Of a stretch of 64,000 bases of DNA, positions 55,897 through 64,000 are shown one piece after another. The notes under the pieces were generated by a model, which saw only the letters and a program-made list of their open reading frames with translations, was not told the origin of the DNA and ran no database searches. The stretch covers positions 17,025-81,024 of the forward strand of contig NZ_WUQY01000017.1 in the NCBI RefSeq assembly GCF_009829085.1, written 5' to 3'. This DNA is from Sphingobacterium bovisgrunnientis. Its GTDB lineage: Bacteria > Bacteroidota > Bacteroidia > Sphingobacteriales > Sphingobacteriaceae. The translations under genes and the position numbers were made by a program. Within the stretch, counting starts at the first letter, position 1. Every line of letters starts with the position of its first letter.

Positions 55897-56808
55897 ATGA
55901 CCCTTAAATCTATACTTATATCAGTAATTATGCCATGTTATAATTCTGAGCTTTACATAACAAAAGCTATAGAAAGTATATTAAATCAATCTTTATCAAA
56001 CATTGAATTTATTATTGTTGATGATGGATCCACTGATTCTACAGTTAATATTGTTAAATCATTTAATGACCCTCGTATTAAGTTTATTCAATTGAAATCT
56101 AATAAAGGTAATTACTTTGCTCGTAATATTGGTATTCGTCATGCAATAGGAAAATATATAGCTATGTTTGATTCTGATGACATATCGGAAAATAATAGAC
56201 TTGAAATTCAATATAAATACCTTGAGAAAAAGAAACACGTGGGAGCAATAGGATCGAATTATAGTTTTATTGATGAAAAAGGGAATCCTCTTGGAAATAT
56301 GAAGAGAGAATGTAATTATCAGGACTTCAAAATTAAACTACTCGAAAATAACTATATGTTGCAATCTACTATTATGATCAGAAGAAAGCTAATACTTAAA
56401 TATAATTTGCTTTATAAGTTAAAGTATAAAATAGCATCTGATTATGATTTTGTCGCAAGGTGTAGTCGATACTTCCCAATTTATAATATACCAGATAATT
56501 TAATTAGATACAGATTTCATGCAAAACAAATAACTAGCATGAAAATGAAAACACAAAGAAAATACGCAATGATGATAAGAAAGGATATTTTCTTTCAATT
56601 CCAGGTTGACGATTTTGAAAGTAATTACGAAATAATAGAGTTGTTATTGATGGATAAAGTCAATAATCAAGAAGAAATACAAAATTGTGCTAAATTCATG
56701 AATCAATTATTGATTTGTAATAGCCATCATAAAAATTACAACTCTTTTTTATTGAAAAAATTTTTCTTTGAGAAAATTGCTGCCAATATATTAAGAATTG
56801 AAAATTGA
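55897..56808 (+). CDS. Family 2 glycosyltransferase
   Basis: The 303-residue protein has the classical GT2 start (ISVIMPCYNSELYITKAIESIL), seen here in two parts: VIMPCYNSELY and KAIESILNQS. The nucleotide-binding VDDGSTD motif and the catalytic FDSDD motif (about residue 88) are also present. No membrane segment is visible, so it transfers sugars in the cytosol. It sits between the LanC-like gene and another GT2 gene; the peptide precursor is the likely acceptor. Confidence 0.85.
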   Translation: MTLKSILISVIMPCYNSELYITKAIESILNQSLSNIEFIIVDDGSTDSTVNIVKSFNDPRIKFIQLKSNKGNYFARNIGIRHAIGKYIAMFDSDDISENNRLEIQYKYLEKKKHVGAIGSNYSFIDEKGNPLGNMKRECNYQDFKIKLLENNYMLQSTIMIRRKLILKYNLLYKLKYKIASDYDFVARCSRYFPIYNIPDNLIRYRFHAKQITSMKMKTQRKYAMMIRKDIFFQFQVDDFESNYEIIELLLMDKVNNQEEIQNCAKFMNQLLICNSHHKNYNSFLLKKFFFEKIAANILRIEN

Positions 56809-56817
56809 AGATAATTT

Positions 56818-58053
56818 ATGGACAAATTTATATCAACATATTTTTTAGAGAATCAGATTCAATTAGATTACAACAAAATTCCCATTTGTTTCAAACCTGT
56901 AGAGTTGCATCTTAATGAGAAGTGTTCTGTTAAAAAGCTACAAGAAGTTATAAATCATGCATTAATCACAGGTGAAGATGCAATATTTATTGTAAAAAAA
57001 GCAGAATATTTTGACGAAATATCATCAGATATTGACGTGTTTAATGGGATTTATTCAGCTGTAGACTGTGGAATTCACTTTTTACTGATTTCAGGAGATG
57101 TGTCCTCTTCAGTGGGAAAAATTAATAATGACATAAGCTATATATGCGAAGTCGATGCTATATATGCATTTGTAATTACAAGAGTATTATTTGAACCTTT
57201 AATGAGCATTTCAAGTGACGAAATATCTTTAGAAGATTTGGTTAATCGAGCAATTATAAAAAAAGCTACATTAAACTCTACATTAAGCATGGATTGGGTG
57301 CTATCAAATCAAGAACATAAAATTAACATCATAATTCCTTTTAGAAATGTTGAATTATTTATAGAATCCTGCTGTGAGTCTATCCTAAATCAACATTATA
57401 ATAATTATAACGTTTTCTTAATAGATGACTGTTCTTCTGATAATAGTTTAAATAAAATCCCTAAAAATGAAAAATTCATTGTAATTTCTAATAAAAAAAG
57501 AAAATATGCTTTAGAGAATATAATATATGTTCTCAATAATTACTCTTTTAAATCCAATGAGATCATTTTGATTTTAGATGGCGATGATAGTTTTTCTCAT
57601 GAATTCGTTCTGCCCTTGATAAATAATATTTATTATGCAAAGAGATGTTTGCTTACGTATGGAAGTTTTAAACTTATGAATTCTCACAAAATATTTGGGT
57701 CAGCGTATTCTAGAGATGAGTATAGAATCTTACGACAAGCAACTTGGAAAGCCTCTCACCTAAAAACTTTTAAATTTGAATTATTTGATAAGTATAGAAA
57801 GATTGACTCAAATTTCTCCCATATGAAAGACAAGTATCAAATCTTTTATTTAATGACTTACGATATTGCTTTGATGTTTCCTTTACTAGAGCTTGCTGGG
57901 TTCAATAAAATATTTTTTGTAAAAGAACCTCTCTATCTATATAGATTACATGATAATAATGATAGCGTTGTAGATGGTCAATTGCAATATAATATTGAAA
58001 TTGAAATAAGGGCTAAGAAAGTTGTTGTTGATACAGAAAACTTTCTTTTGTAA
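56818..58053 (+). CDS. Glycosyltransferase with C-terminal GT2 domain
   Basis: The first 170 residues have no recognised fold. The remaining 240 form a GT2 domain: NIIIPFRNVELFIESCCESI (about residues 175-195), DDCSSDNSL and the DGDDS catalytic motif (about residue 260). It starts 10 bases after the previous GT2 gene, so the two are co-transcribed. Like its neighbours it lacks a signal peptide. The unknown N-terminal domain could recognise the peptide. Confidence 0.75.
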   Translation: MDKFISTYFLENQIQLDYNKIPICFKPVELHLNEKCSVKKLQEVINHALITGEDAIFIVKKAEYFDEISSDIDVFNGIYSAVDCGIHFLLISGDVSSSVGKINNDISYICEVDAIYAFVITRVLFEPLMSISSDEISLEDLVNRAIIKKATLNSTLSMDWVLSNQEHKINIIIPFRNVELFIESCCESILNQHYNNYNVFLIDDCSSDNSLNKIPKNEKFIVISNKKRKYALENIIYVLNNYSFKSNEIILILDGDDSFSHEFVLPLINNIYYAKRCLLTYGSFKLMNSHKIFGSAYSRDEYRILRQATWKASHLKTFKFELFDKYRKIDSNFSHMKDKYQIFYLMTYDIALMFPLLELAGFNKIFFVKEPLYLYRLHDNNDSVVDGQLQYNIEIEIRAKKVVVDTENFLL

Positions 58054-58413
58054 CTTGTTGATTTGAAAAACATTAAGTTAAATATGATTTTATTTTTTAA
58101 AGCCAAATTTAATTGGACATTTCTGCTGTTGTTGGCTTAAAGTATGTTATGTTTTAGAATGTAAATTGCATATATATCACTTGATAACGAAGATTGGTAT
58201 AAATGTGTAATGAATTAGTAAAGCTCTGATTTATTTTACAAAATGTAACGAGGCAAGATTTTGTGGAGATTAAATTCTTTATAAATTCGTGTGATTTTAT
58301 TGAAGCGATAAAATAATTCCGTTCAGTGTAAATAATACAATCGTTTTTTTATTCTTCTTAATAGAAGTAGTTATTTTAGTTGTATAGTAGTAAATAATGG
58401 TTTATAAAATAAA
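58054..58413. other. Intergenic region before the export operon
   Basis: 360 AT-rich bases separate the last glycosyltransferase gene from the exporter gene. A weak long-loop inverted repeat (TAAAGCCAA near 58098 and TTGGCTTAA near 58132) may end the upstream transcript. The right half probably holds the exporter promoter; no box is convincing. Confidence 0.4.
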
Positions 58414-60600
58414 ATGCTAAAACGCTTCCCTCATTATAGGCAAATGGATCAGATGGATTGCGGAGCTACTTGTTTACGTATTGTATTCAAGTACTATGGA
58501 CAGTTGATTTCCATCCATAAGATCCGTAAACTGTGCCAAACGACTAAGAATGGAGTTAATTTATTAGGGATTTCAGAGGCTGCTGAGAAATTAGGTTTCC
58601 GAACTTATGGTGTGCGTCTTTCTTTAGATCAATTGAAAGAGGTAGAATTGCCTTGTATTCTACATTGGGATCAAAATCATTTTGTCGTATTATACAAAAT
58701 AACAAAAGGGAAATATTATATATCAGATCCTGCAACTGGATTAATAACTTATACCGAAAAAGAGTTCTCGAAGAACTGGTTTTCTACCAGAGAATTGCAT
58801 GAAGGTCTGTCCTTGATCTTAAGTCCTGGCCCAGACTTCTACCAAATCGACGAAGAAGAGCCGTCTCTGACATTAGGCTGGAAAAAGATCTTCACCTACT
58901 TTTATAAATATAAAAAGCTTTTTATCCAGTTGATATTGGGTATGGTCTTGGGGACAATTCTATCCCTGATCACGCCATTTCTGACTCAGTCTGTTGTGGA
59001 TATCGGTATAAATACCAAGAATATCAGTTTTATTAATCTTATACTGATAGCGCAATTGATGCTGTTTGTAGGGAGTGTATCGGTATCGTTTATTCGTTCT
59101 TGGATCATGCTTCATATTAGTACGCGAATCAATATTTCTATTCTCACGGATTTATTGATAAAGATTATGAAACTCCCGATGAACTTCTTTGATCTGAAGA
59201 CCCACGGGGACATTATGCAGCGGATGTCTGATCAGCAGCGTATAGAAGGTTTTCTAACAGGTAGTACCTTGAATACCTTATTTTCATTGATCAATATGTT
59301 CATATTCGGTACATTATTGGTCATCTATAATAAAACAATTTTTCTTGTATTTCTTGTTGCAACGGTGTTGTACACTTTGTGGATTCTGGCATTCATGAAG
59401 TATCGTCGAGAACTGGATCATAAGCGATTCAAATTGTCTTCGGAGGATCAGACCTATATGGTGGAGATGATTCAAAGTATACGTGATATCAAACTTAATA
59501 ATGCCCAGAAACAAAAGCGATGGGGCTGGGAAGCACTACAGGCTAAACTATTTAAATTTAGAGTAGAAAGTCTAGCCTTATCGCAATACCAATCTATCGG
59601 TTCGATGGCGATCAATCAGGCCAAGGGGATATTGATAACCTATATATCGGCTAAATCGGTGATCGATGGTGATATTACCTTGGGGGGGATGATGGCTATC
59701 CAATATATTGTTGGTATGGTGAGTAATCCTGTCGAATTGTTATTGGGCTTTATGCAGTCGTACCAGGATGCTAAGATCAGTTTGGAAAGACTGAATGAGA
59801 TCTATGAAACCGAAGAGGAGGAAGATGTGCAGAAAGAATACTTCACACAACTCCCGGAGGACAAAACGATTGAAATCAGAAACCTTACTTACCGGTATTA
59901 TGGGGCCGGAAACGATCCTATATTTACAAAACTCAACCTTTCCTTTCCTGCGGGTAAGACGACGGCTATCGTAGGAGCAAGTGGTTCGGGAAAAACAACG
60001 ATTTTAAAGCTATTGTTACGTTATTATCAGGCGGAAGAGGGCGATATCCATATTGGGAACAAGAAGTTGGATCAGATAAGTTTTAATCTGTGGCGAGATA
60101 GCTGCGGTTCAGTACTTCAAGATAATTATATTTTTGCTGATACCATAGAGAATAATATAACCGTCAATGAGGAACATCCAGATGCGGCGAAGATACAGCA
60201 AGCAATTCGTATTGCAAATTTGGAAGAGTTTATTGCTGATGAACCTTTTGGTTTAGCGACAAAAATAGGTACTGGAGGAAAGGGGATCAGCCAAGGGCAA
60301 AAGCAACGCTTGATGATCGCTCGTGCGGTATATAAGGAGCCAGCATATATTTTCTTGGATGAGGCTACCAATTCCTTGGATGCTAATAACGAAAAGGCTA
60401 TAGTGGAGCGCTTGAATGAGTTTTTCGAGAACCGTACAGTTATCGTTGTAGCGCACCGCCTTAGCACCGTGAAGAATGCTGATAATATAATCGTCTTGGA
60501 GAAAGGGGAAATTGTCGAGCAAGGAACGCACAAAGAGTTGACTGCACTAAGGGGCAAATATTTTGAGTTAGTCAAAAATCAATTAGAGTTAGGGAATTAG
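58414..60600 (+). CDS. C39 peptidase-containing ABC exporter
   Basis: The 728-residue protein cuts GG leaders and exports the cargo. Its N-terminal C39 domain has all catalytic residues: Gln10, Cys16 (QMDCGATC), His89 (NHFVV) and Asp105 (SDPATG). The membrane domain spans about residues 160-440. The ATPase has Walker A (GASGSGKTT, about 523-531), a signature-like GISQGQKQR and Walker B (YIFLDEATNSLD). It lies 1 base before the HlyD gene. The base composition is visibly less AT-rich than in the preceding glycosyltransferase genes. Confidence 0.92.
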   Translation: MLKRFPHYRQMDQMDCGATCLRIVFKYYGQLISIHKIRKLCQTTKNGVNLLGISEAAEKLGFRTYGVRLSLDQLKEVELPCILHWDQNHFVVLYKITKGKYYISDPATGLITYTEKEFSKNWFSTRELHEGLSLILSPGPDFYQIDEEEPSLTLGWKKIFTYFYKYKKLFIQLILGMVLGTILSLITPFLTQSVVDIGINTKNISFINLILIAQLMLFVGSVSVSFIRSWIMLHISTRINISILTDLLIKIMKLPMNFFDLKTHGDIMQRMSDQQRIEGFLTGSTLNTLFSLINMFIFGTLLVIYNKTIFLVFLVATVLYTLWILAFMKYRRELDHKRFKLSSEDQTYMVEMIQSIRDIKLNNAQKQKRWGWEALQAKLFKFRVESLALSQYQSIGSMAINQAKGILITYISAKSVIDGDITLGGMMAIQYIVGMVSNPVELLLGFMQSYQDAKISLERLNEIYETEEEEDVQKEYFTQLPEDKTIEIRNLTYRYYGAGNDPIFTKLNLSFPAGKTTAIVGASGSGKTTILKLLLRYYQAEEGDIHIGNKKLDQISFNLWRDSCGSVLQDNYIFADTIENNITVNEEHPDAAKIQQAIRIANLEEFIADEPFGLATKIGTGGKGISQGQKQRLMIARAVYKEPAYIFLDEATNSLDANNEKAIVERLNEFFENRTVIVVAHRLSTVKNADNIIVLEKGEIVEQGTHKELTALRGKYFELVKNQLELGN

Positions 60601-60601
60601 T

Positions 60602-61879
60602 ATGGCGAAATTTAGTATACAAGAACAAGATTTACACTCGGAGGATCTGCAAGAAATCATTGCAAAGCCTCCAACGTGGTTGATGAAAAGAGGAATTTCA
60701 TTTATTCTTCTTACTATCCTGATGATACTAAGTATCTCTGTTTTTATTAAGTATCCAGAGGTGGTCAACACCAACCTAAAGTTTAATACGACTAATGCAC
60801 CTAAGGTGATGTTGAGTAAGATTAATGGTAATCTAGTCAATATTCTTGTGCAGGAGGGAGCTTGGGTTAGCCAGGATCAGGAGATTGCTTATATGGAAAG
60901 TATTGCGGATCATAAGCAGGTGTTATCTATTGTGACGCACCTCAAAAACCTACGGACTAATAAAGAAATGAAACTTGATCTGGATAAATTGGGTTCGCCA
61001 GGTGAGTTAGAATTGGGGGAACTTCAGAACAGTTATCAGAATTTTTACTTAGCGTATTTAAATTATCAAGCTGTAAAGGACGGCGGTATATTTGAAAAAA
61101 GGAAGCAGTTAATCTATAATGAATTATCTAATGTTAATGAACAAAATGAACGTATACAGAAATCCTATGAACTCCAGCAGCAAGAACTGGCTCTTGCCGA
61201 ACAAGAATTCAAGCGATATAAAGCTTTGGCCGATAAAAAAATAATTAGTCCACTAGAGCTACAACAAAAGGAAGCAGCACTATTGGCCAAGAAGCAGGCA
61301 TTACCACAAATTGAAAATAATATTATTTCCAATCGTGGTAATCTGTTGTCAAAAGATAAGGAGCTGTCAGAGATTAATAATCAGATCTTTGAAGAGGAAA
61401 AGAAGTTTGTCCAATCATTTAATAGCTTCATCAGTGAGGCTGATAATTGGAAGAAGAAATATGTGATTTCTTCTCCATCGGAAGGGTATCTTATATACGG
61501 CGATTTTTTGCAAGTCAATCAATTTGTGAAATCGGGCGATCCACTATTTTATGTGAATACTGCTAAAGATGATTATTATGGAGAGATGCTGATTCCACAA
61601 AGTACATCGGCCAAAGTAAGAGAAAAGCAACAGGTGATTATTAAAGTACGCAGTTTCCCTTATCAAGAATATGGCTATCTGAAAGGTGAAATTGATTATA
61701 TATCTGACATTCCTTTACGAGATAGTGTTTTTTTGACAAAAGTTACCCTTATTCGAACACCGAAAGATTCTATTATAAAACTTAAACCCGGTATCCAAGC
61801 AGATGCTGAAATCATCACTGAGGACAAATCAATTTTTTATAGGATATGGAGTAACATAACAAAATCGTTAAAATTTTGA
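60602..61879 (+). CDS. HlyD-family adaptor protein
   Basis: This 425-residue protein has one membrane helix (about residues 33-53), a lipoyl-like half (KINGNLVNILVQEGAWV), a long coiled-coil hairpin (about residues 150-270) and a second lipoyl/barrel part (YVISSPSEGYLIYG). It links the ABC exporter to a TolC channel. It begins 1 base after the exporter gene, so both are translated together. The partner TolC is probably the one at 47472-48833. Confidence 0.9.
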   Translation: MAKFSIQEQDLHSEDLQEIIAKPPTWLMKRGISFILLTILMILSISVFIKYPEVVNTNLKFNTTNAPKVMLSKINGNLVNILVQEGAWVSQDQEIAYMESIADHKQVLSIVTHLKNLRTNKEMKLDLDKLGSPGELELGELQNSYQNFYLAYLNYQAVKDGGIFEKRKQLIYNELSNVNEQNERIQKSYELQQQELALAEQEFKRYKALADKKIISPLELQQKEAALLAKKQALPQIENNIISNRGNLLSKDKELSEINNQIFEEEKKFVQSFNSFISEADNWKKKYVISSPSEGYLIYGDFLQVNQFVKSGDPLFYVNTAKDDYYGEMLIPQSTSAKVREKQQVIIKVRSFPYQEYGYLKGEIDYISDIPLRDSVFLTKVTLIRTPKDSIIKLKPGIQADAEIITEDKSIFYRIWSNITKSLKF

Positions 61880-61900
61880 GCTATTTAACAACTTGGTATT

Positions 61901-62215
61901 TTATATTACTAGTTTAGCATAAATTCCGGCCTCTACTATTATCTAGACTGATCTTTTGCTAATATCTTCAAAATTATTAAGTGCTTTATCTAAATGTCCT
62001 TTGTATGAGGTGTCATTAAACTTGGTTTAATTCGTGCATCTTTTCTACCAACACCTGCGTATACTATACAATTAGCATAGATTCCACGCTCTAGTATCAT
62101 CCTAACTATTATTACTGTTCTATTTGGCTCAACTATTTTAATTGGAATAATTGGAGACATTGTTGTTCTGATATCTAATTTTAGCGAAAGTAAACCAATT
62201 TGGAATACGGAACAT
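61901..62215 (-). pseudogene. Alpha-oxoamine synthase remnant with partial duplicate
   Basis: On the minus strand 62215-61943 reads a typical C-terminus of a PLP-dependent alpha-oxoamine synthase (serine palmitoyltransferase / glycine C-acetyltransferase type). Segments SPIIPIKI, RMILERGIYAN and RKDARIKPSLM are followed by a one-base frameshift at HTKD and the tail HLDKALNNFEDISK. A second copy of the GIYA segment (IIVEAGIYAKLV, 61942-61901) follows. The rest of the gene is absent. It is clearly decayed. Confidence 0.7.
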
Positions 62216-62434
62216 TATCCGCTAACCACCATCTCCTTATAGGCTCTTTATCAATCAAATCAACAGCTTCTGTCTATTTCGGTGATGCGGGTTCTTCGTC
62301 AATCATGGTGAAAGTATGTTAATTAATTACACTTTATGAACTAAACCTTTTTTCTTTTCAAACACAATTCCAACCTTTTCGAGCAAGTTATAGACTTGAG
62401 CCTTTTGATATGCTAAGCGTATCCGCCCTACGAA

Positions 62435-62647
62435 CTACATATTTGATTGCCCGATGATTTGTTTATAGTTCTGGGGATATAGCTCCTTGATGTTCTTATG
62501 GTTTATTGACATGATATTTTGCAGCGTATATTTCAGCCATTGAAAAGGGTTGACTTCATGTTTCTTACAAATGGCGAAGAAAGAATAAATCATAGCTGAC
62601 CGTTGCGCCGCTTCGTGGCTCCCCGCAAAGAGATAGTTTTTCCTTCC
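62435..62647 (-). pseudogene. IS66-family transposase C-terminal fragment
   Basis: The minus strand reads LGRKNYLFAGSHEAAQRSAM and then IYSFFAICKKHEVNPFQWLKY, ending in a stop at 62435-62437. This is the conserved C-terminal tail of IS66 transposases. Everything upstream of the tail is missing, and the break coincides with the palindrome at 62646-62677. Confidence 0.8.
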
Positions 62648-62677
62648 CAGCTTATGTAAAGTTTTACATAAGCTGGG
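62646..62677. repeat. Perfect 15-bp palindrome
   Basis: CCCAGCTTATGTAAA at 62646-62660 is followed by GT and then its exact reverse complement at 62663-62677. It marks the junction where IS66 similarity begins. It may be a fused pair of inverted ends, a recombinase site or a strong hairpin. Confidence 0.75.
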
Positions 62678-62800
62678 TTATGACAAGCTAATGGTTATGC
62701 GAAGTGTAGCGTGATATACCGCGAGAACTGCCTGCAATTAAGCTTTTATGGAGGACGACTTTGCATAATCATTGATAGTATTTTATTAACCATCATATTG

Positions 62801-63811
62801 TTAAAAGCTTTTAAGCCAATCCAGTAGGTTGTTGTTTGACAACCAAATCGGTTCTTTTTGGGGCGCCACTGACGTGTAAGCCTTTTCGATTGCCTCTCGT
62901 TTTGCCCGTGAGTCAGCCTTGGCGTAAACTTCCGTAGTTTGAACTGATACGTGCCCGAGTATATCCCGGATGTACACCAGGTTTACACCAGCCTGTAACA
63001 GATGCATCGCTTTGGAGTGTCGCAATACATGACAACTAATTTTTTCAGGCAAATAAACATTGCTTGTCTTTCTTGCCATCTCAGCATATTTGATCAAAAT
63101 GTGGTTCACACCAGCACGGGTGAGTTTTTCTCGGCGGCTGTTGAAGAATAAAGGATGTTTATTATTACTCCCTTGTTCAAGTTGATGTTCAGTGATATAT
63201 AATTTCAATAGCCTTACCTGATCTTCAAGCATGGGAACGATCCGTGTCTTATTTCCTTTACCGGTGATACAGATTGTATTGAGTCCATCGAGCCTCAAAC
63301 TGGATGGCACTAGGTCAATAACTTCTTGGACCCTTGCACCAGTATCATACATCAACGAAAGCAATGCGAGATCCCGACGACCTTTTGATGTCCTCGTATC
63401 TGGTTGTTCCAGCAACGCTTTTATACCTTCGATCGTTAGATAGTTCATCGGAACAGTGACTTTACGTTTCATCGGTATGGATAGTATCTTTTGGCATTCG
63501 TACAAATGCTCAGGTTGTTGATACTGTATATAACTGAAAAAAGCGTGAATCGCAGCCAATCTTGCATTTCTGGTCGTATTACTGTTTCGCCGTTCGGCTT
63601 GCAACCAATCCAGAAAACCCACAACTGCATGTTGTGTAATGGACTCTAGGATAAGTCGGTTTACCGGTATTCCTTGAGTAGCCATGTAGCCGATGAACAG
63701 AACAAAAGTATCGCGATAAGCACAAATCGTGTTCTTACTGGCACCTCGTTCGTGGGCCAAATACCCAGTCAGAAACCCTGACAGATATTTTGAAAAGTCA
63801 GTAGGTTTCAT
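62801..63811 (-). CDS. Tyrosine recombinase / integrase
   Basis: The 336-residue protein starts at Met 63811 (MKPTDFSKYL); Met 63823 is an alternative. It has a SAM-like N-terminal core-binding domain and a catalytic domain with Arg (DTGARVQEV), HxxR (HVLRHSKAM), a second His (LGHVSVQTT) and the Tyr nucleophile in TTEVYAKA. All catalytic residues are present. Upstream its frame is fused to an IS4 transposase fragment. It resembles the recombinases carried by Bacteroidota insertion elements. It is too far from the conjugative element to be called its integrase. Confidence 0.85.
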   Translation of the reverse strand: MKPTDFSKYLSGFLTGYLAHERGASKNTICAYRDTFVLFIGYMATQGIPVNRLILESITQHAVVGFLDWLQAERRNSNTTRNARLAAIHAFFSYIQYQQPEHLYECQKILSIPMKRKVTVPMNYLTIEGIKALLEQPDTRTSKGRRDLALLSLMYDTGARVQEVIDLVPSSLRLDGLNTICITGKGNKTRIVPMLEDQVRLLKLYITEHQLEQGSNNKHPLFFNSRREKLTRAGVNHILIKYAEMARKTSNVYLPEKISCHVLRHSKAMHLLQAGVNLVYIRDILGHVSVQTTEVYAKADSRAKREAIEKAYTSVAPQKEPIWLSNNNLLDWLKSF

Positions 63812-63828
63812 AGCCAGTAGCATTTGGA

Positions 63829-64000
63829 AAAATTTACTGCGTGTGACAAAAAAGGACTGATTGCTGTCCAAAACGTTCATCCAAGCATAATCAACATAGC
63901 CTCTATCCACAACCACCACACAGCCCTTAGCAAATGAAATGGTCTTGGCGATTTTAGATTCATGTTGTTTACCATCTGTAATATGCACAAAACTCGGCAT
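63829..64000 (-). pseudogene. IS4-family transposase fragment, cut by window edge
   Basis: The frame upstream of the recombinase encodes about 57 residues (PSFVHITDGKQHES; VVVVDRGYVDYAWM; FVTRSK) that match the central catalytic region of IS4 transposases, including the Asp of VDRGY. It then runs directly into recombinase sequence without a stop. The start lies at or beyond base 64000. This is an insertion junction rather than a natural gene. Confidence 0.7.

Larger units (their letters stand above)
61880..62800. other. Region of gene debris
   Basis: No intact gene lies in these 920 bases. They contain remnants of an alpha-oxoamine synthase (61901-62215), an undetermined stretch around 62240-62430 with scattered stops, an IS66 transposase tail (62435-62647) and a perfect palindrome (62646-62677). 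The tyrosine recombinase gene begins its downstream end at 62801. Confidence 0.55.

Noticed and set aside
62801..63811. Tyrosine recombinase as the integrase of the conjugative element
   Set aside because: It is more than 33 kb from the last element gene, separated by SusCD, IS and peptide loci, and lies among unrelated transposase fragments.

Overview
The window looks like Bacteroidota DNA, most likely from a Sphingobacterium/Pedobacter-type bacterium. The support is AT-rich sequence, a SusC/SusD pair, TIGR04149-style double-glycine peptide leaders, TAnnTTTG-type promoters and a CTnDOT-like conjugation operon. The genus is inference. No rRNA, tRNA or CRISPR array was seen.

Region 1 (about 1-29,400) is most of a Bacteroidetes integrative conjugative element. 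On the minus strand lie traA (ParA), two DUF3408 proteins, traD, then traE-F-G-I-J-K-L-M-N-O-Q. On the plus strand lie mobA, mobB and the VirD4-type coupling protein, with a hairpin-dense candidate oriT and short direct repeats between the two blocks. TopB and a frameshifted DUF4099/DUF3945-type gene follow. The element carries two defence cargoes: a fused SIR2-APAZ-PIWI short Argonaute set backwards between traE and traD (11747-14905), and an HpaII-like restriction-modification pair between the coupling protein and topB. No integrase is visible, and several small genes are broken (5551-5985, 25167-25861, 27947-29393).

Region 2 (29,900-35,250) is a type II-short CBASS operon: a patatin phospholipase, a CD-NTase and an E2-like protein with a C-terminal SEC-C motif. 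Divergent from it is a three-gene unit of a sigma factor, an unknown small protein and an ImmA/IrrE metallopeptidase, which may be its switch.

Region 3 (35,800-47,200) is accessory chromosome: a TlpA-SusC-SusD nutrient-uptake operon, a DUF6520-like secreted peptide, Crp-like and LytTR-like regulators, two small HTH proteins, and decayed IS256- and IS5-type elements.

Region 4 (47,472-61,879) is the most interesting part. It is a peptide natural-product locus that resembles a glycocin cluster moved into Bacteroidota. It has an 82-residue precursor with a GG leader and a core of Thr6 plus six cysteines, a C39-like/VKOR/thioredoxin fusion, a second secreted thioredoxin, three or four glycosyltransferases, a LanC-like protein, a C39 peptidase ABC exporter, an HlyD adaptor and a TolC channel. 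The predicted product is a disulfide-rich, possibly O-glycosylated secreted peptide.

Region 5 (61,900-64,000) is a graveyard: fragments of an alpha-oxoamine synthase, an IS66 transposase and an IS4 transposase. The IS4 piece is joined in frame to an apparently intact tyrosine recombinase.
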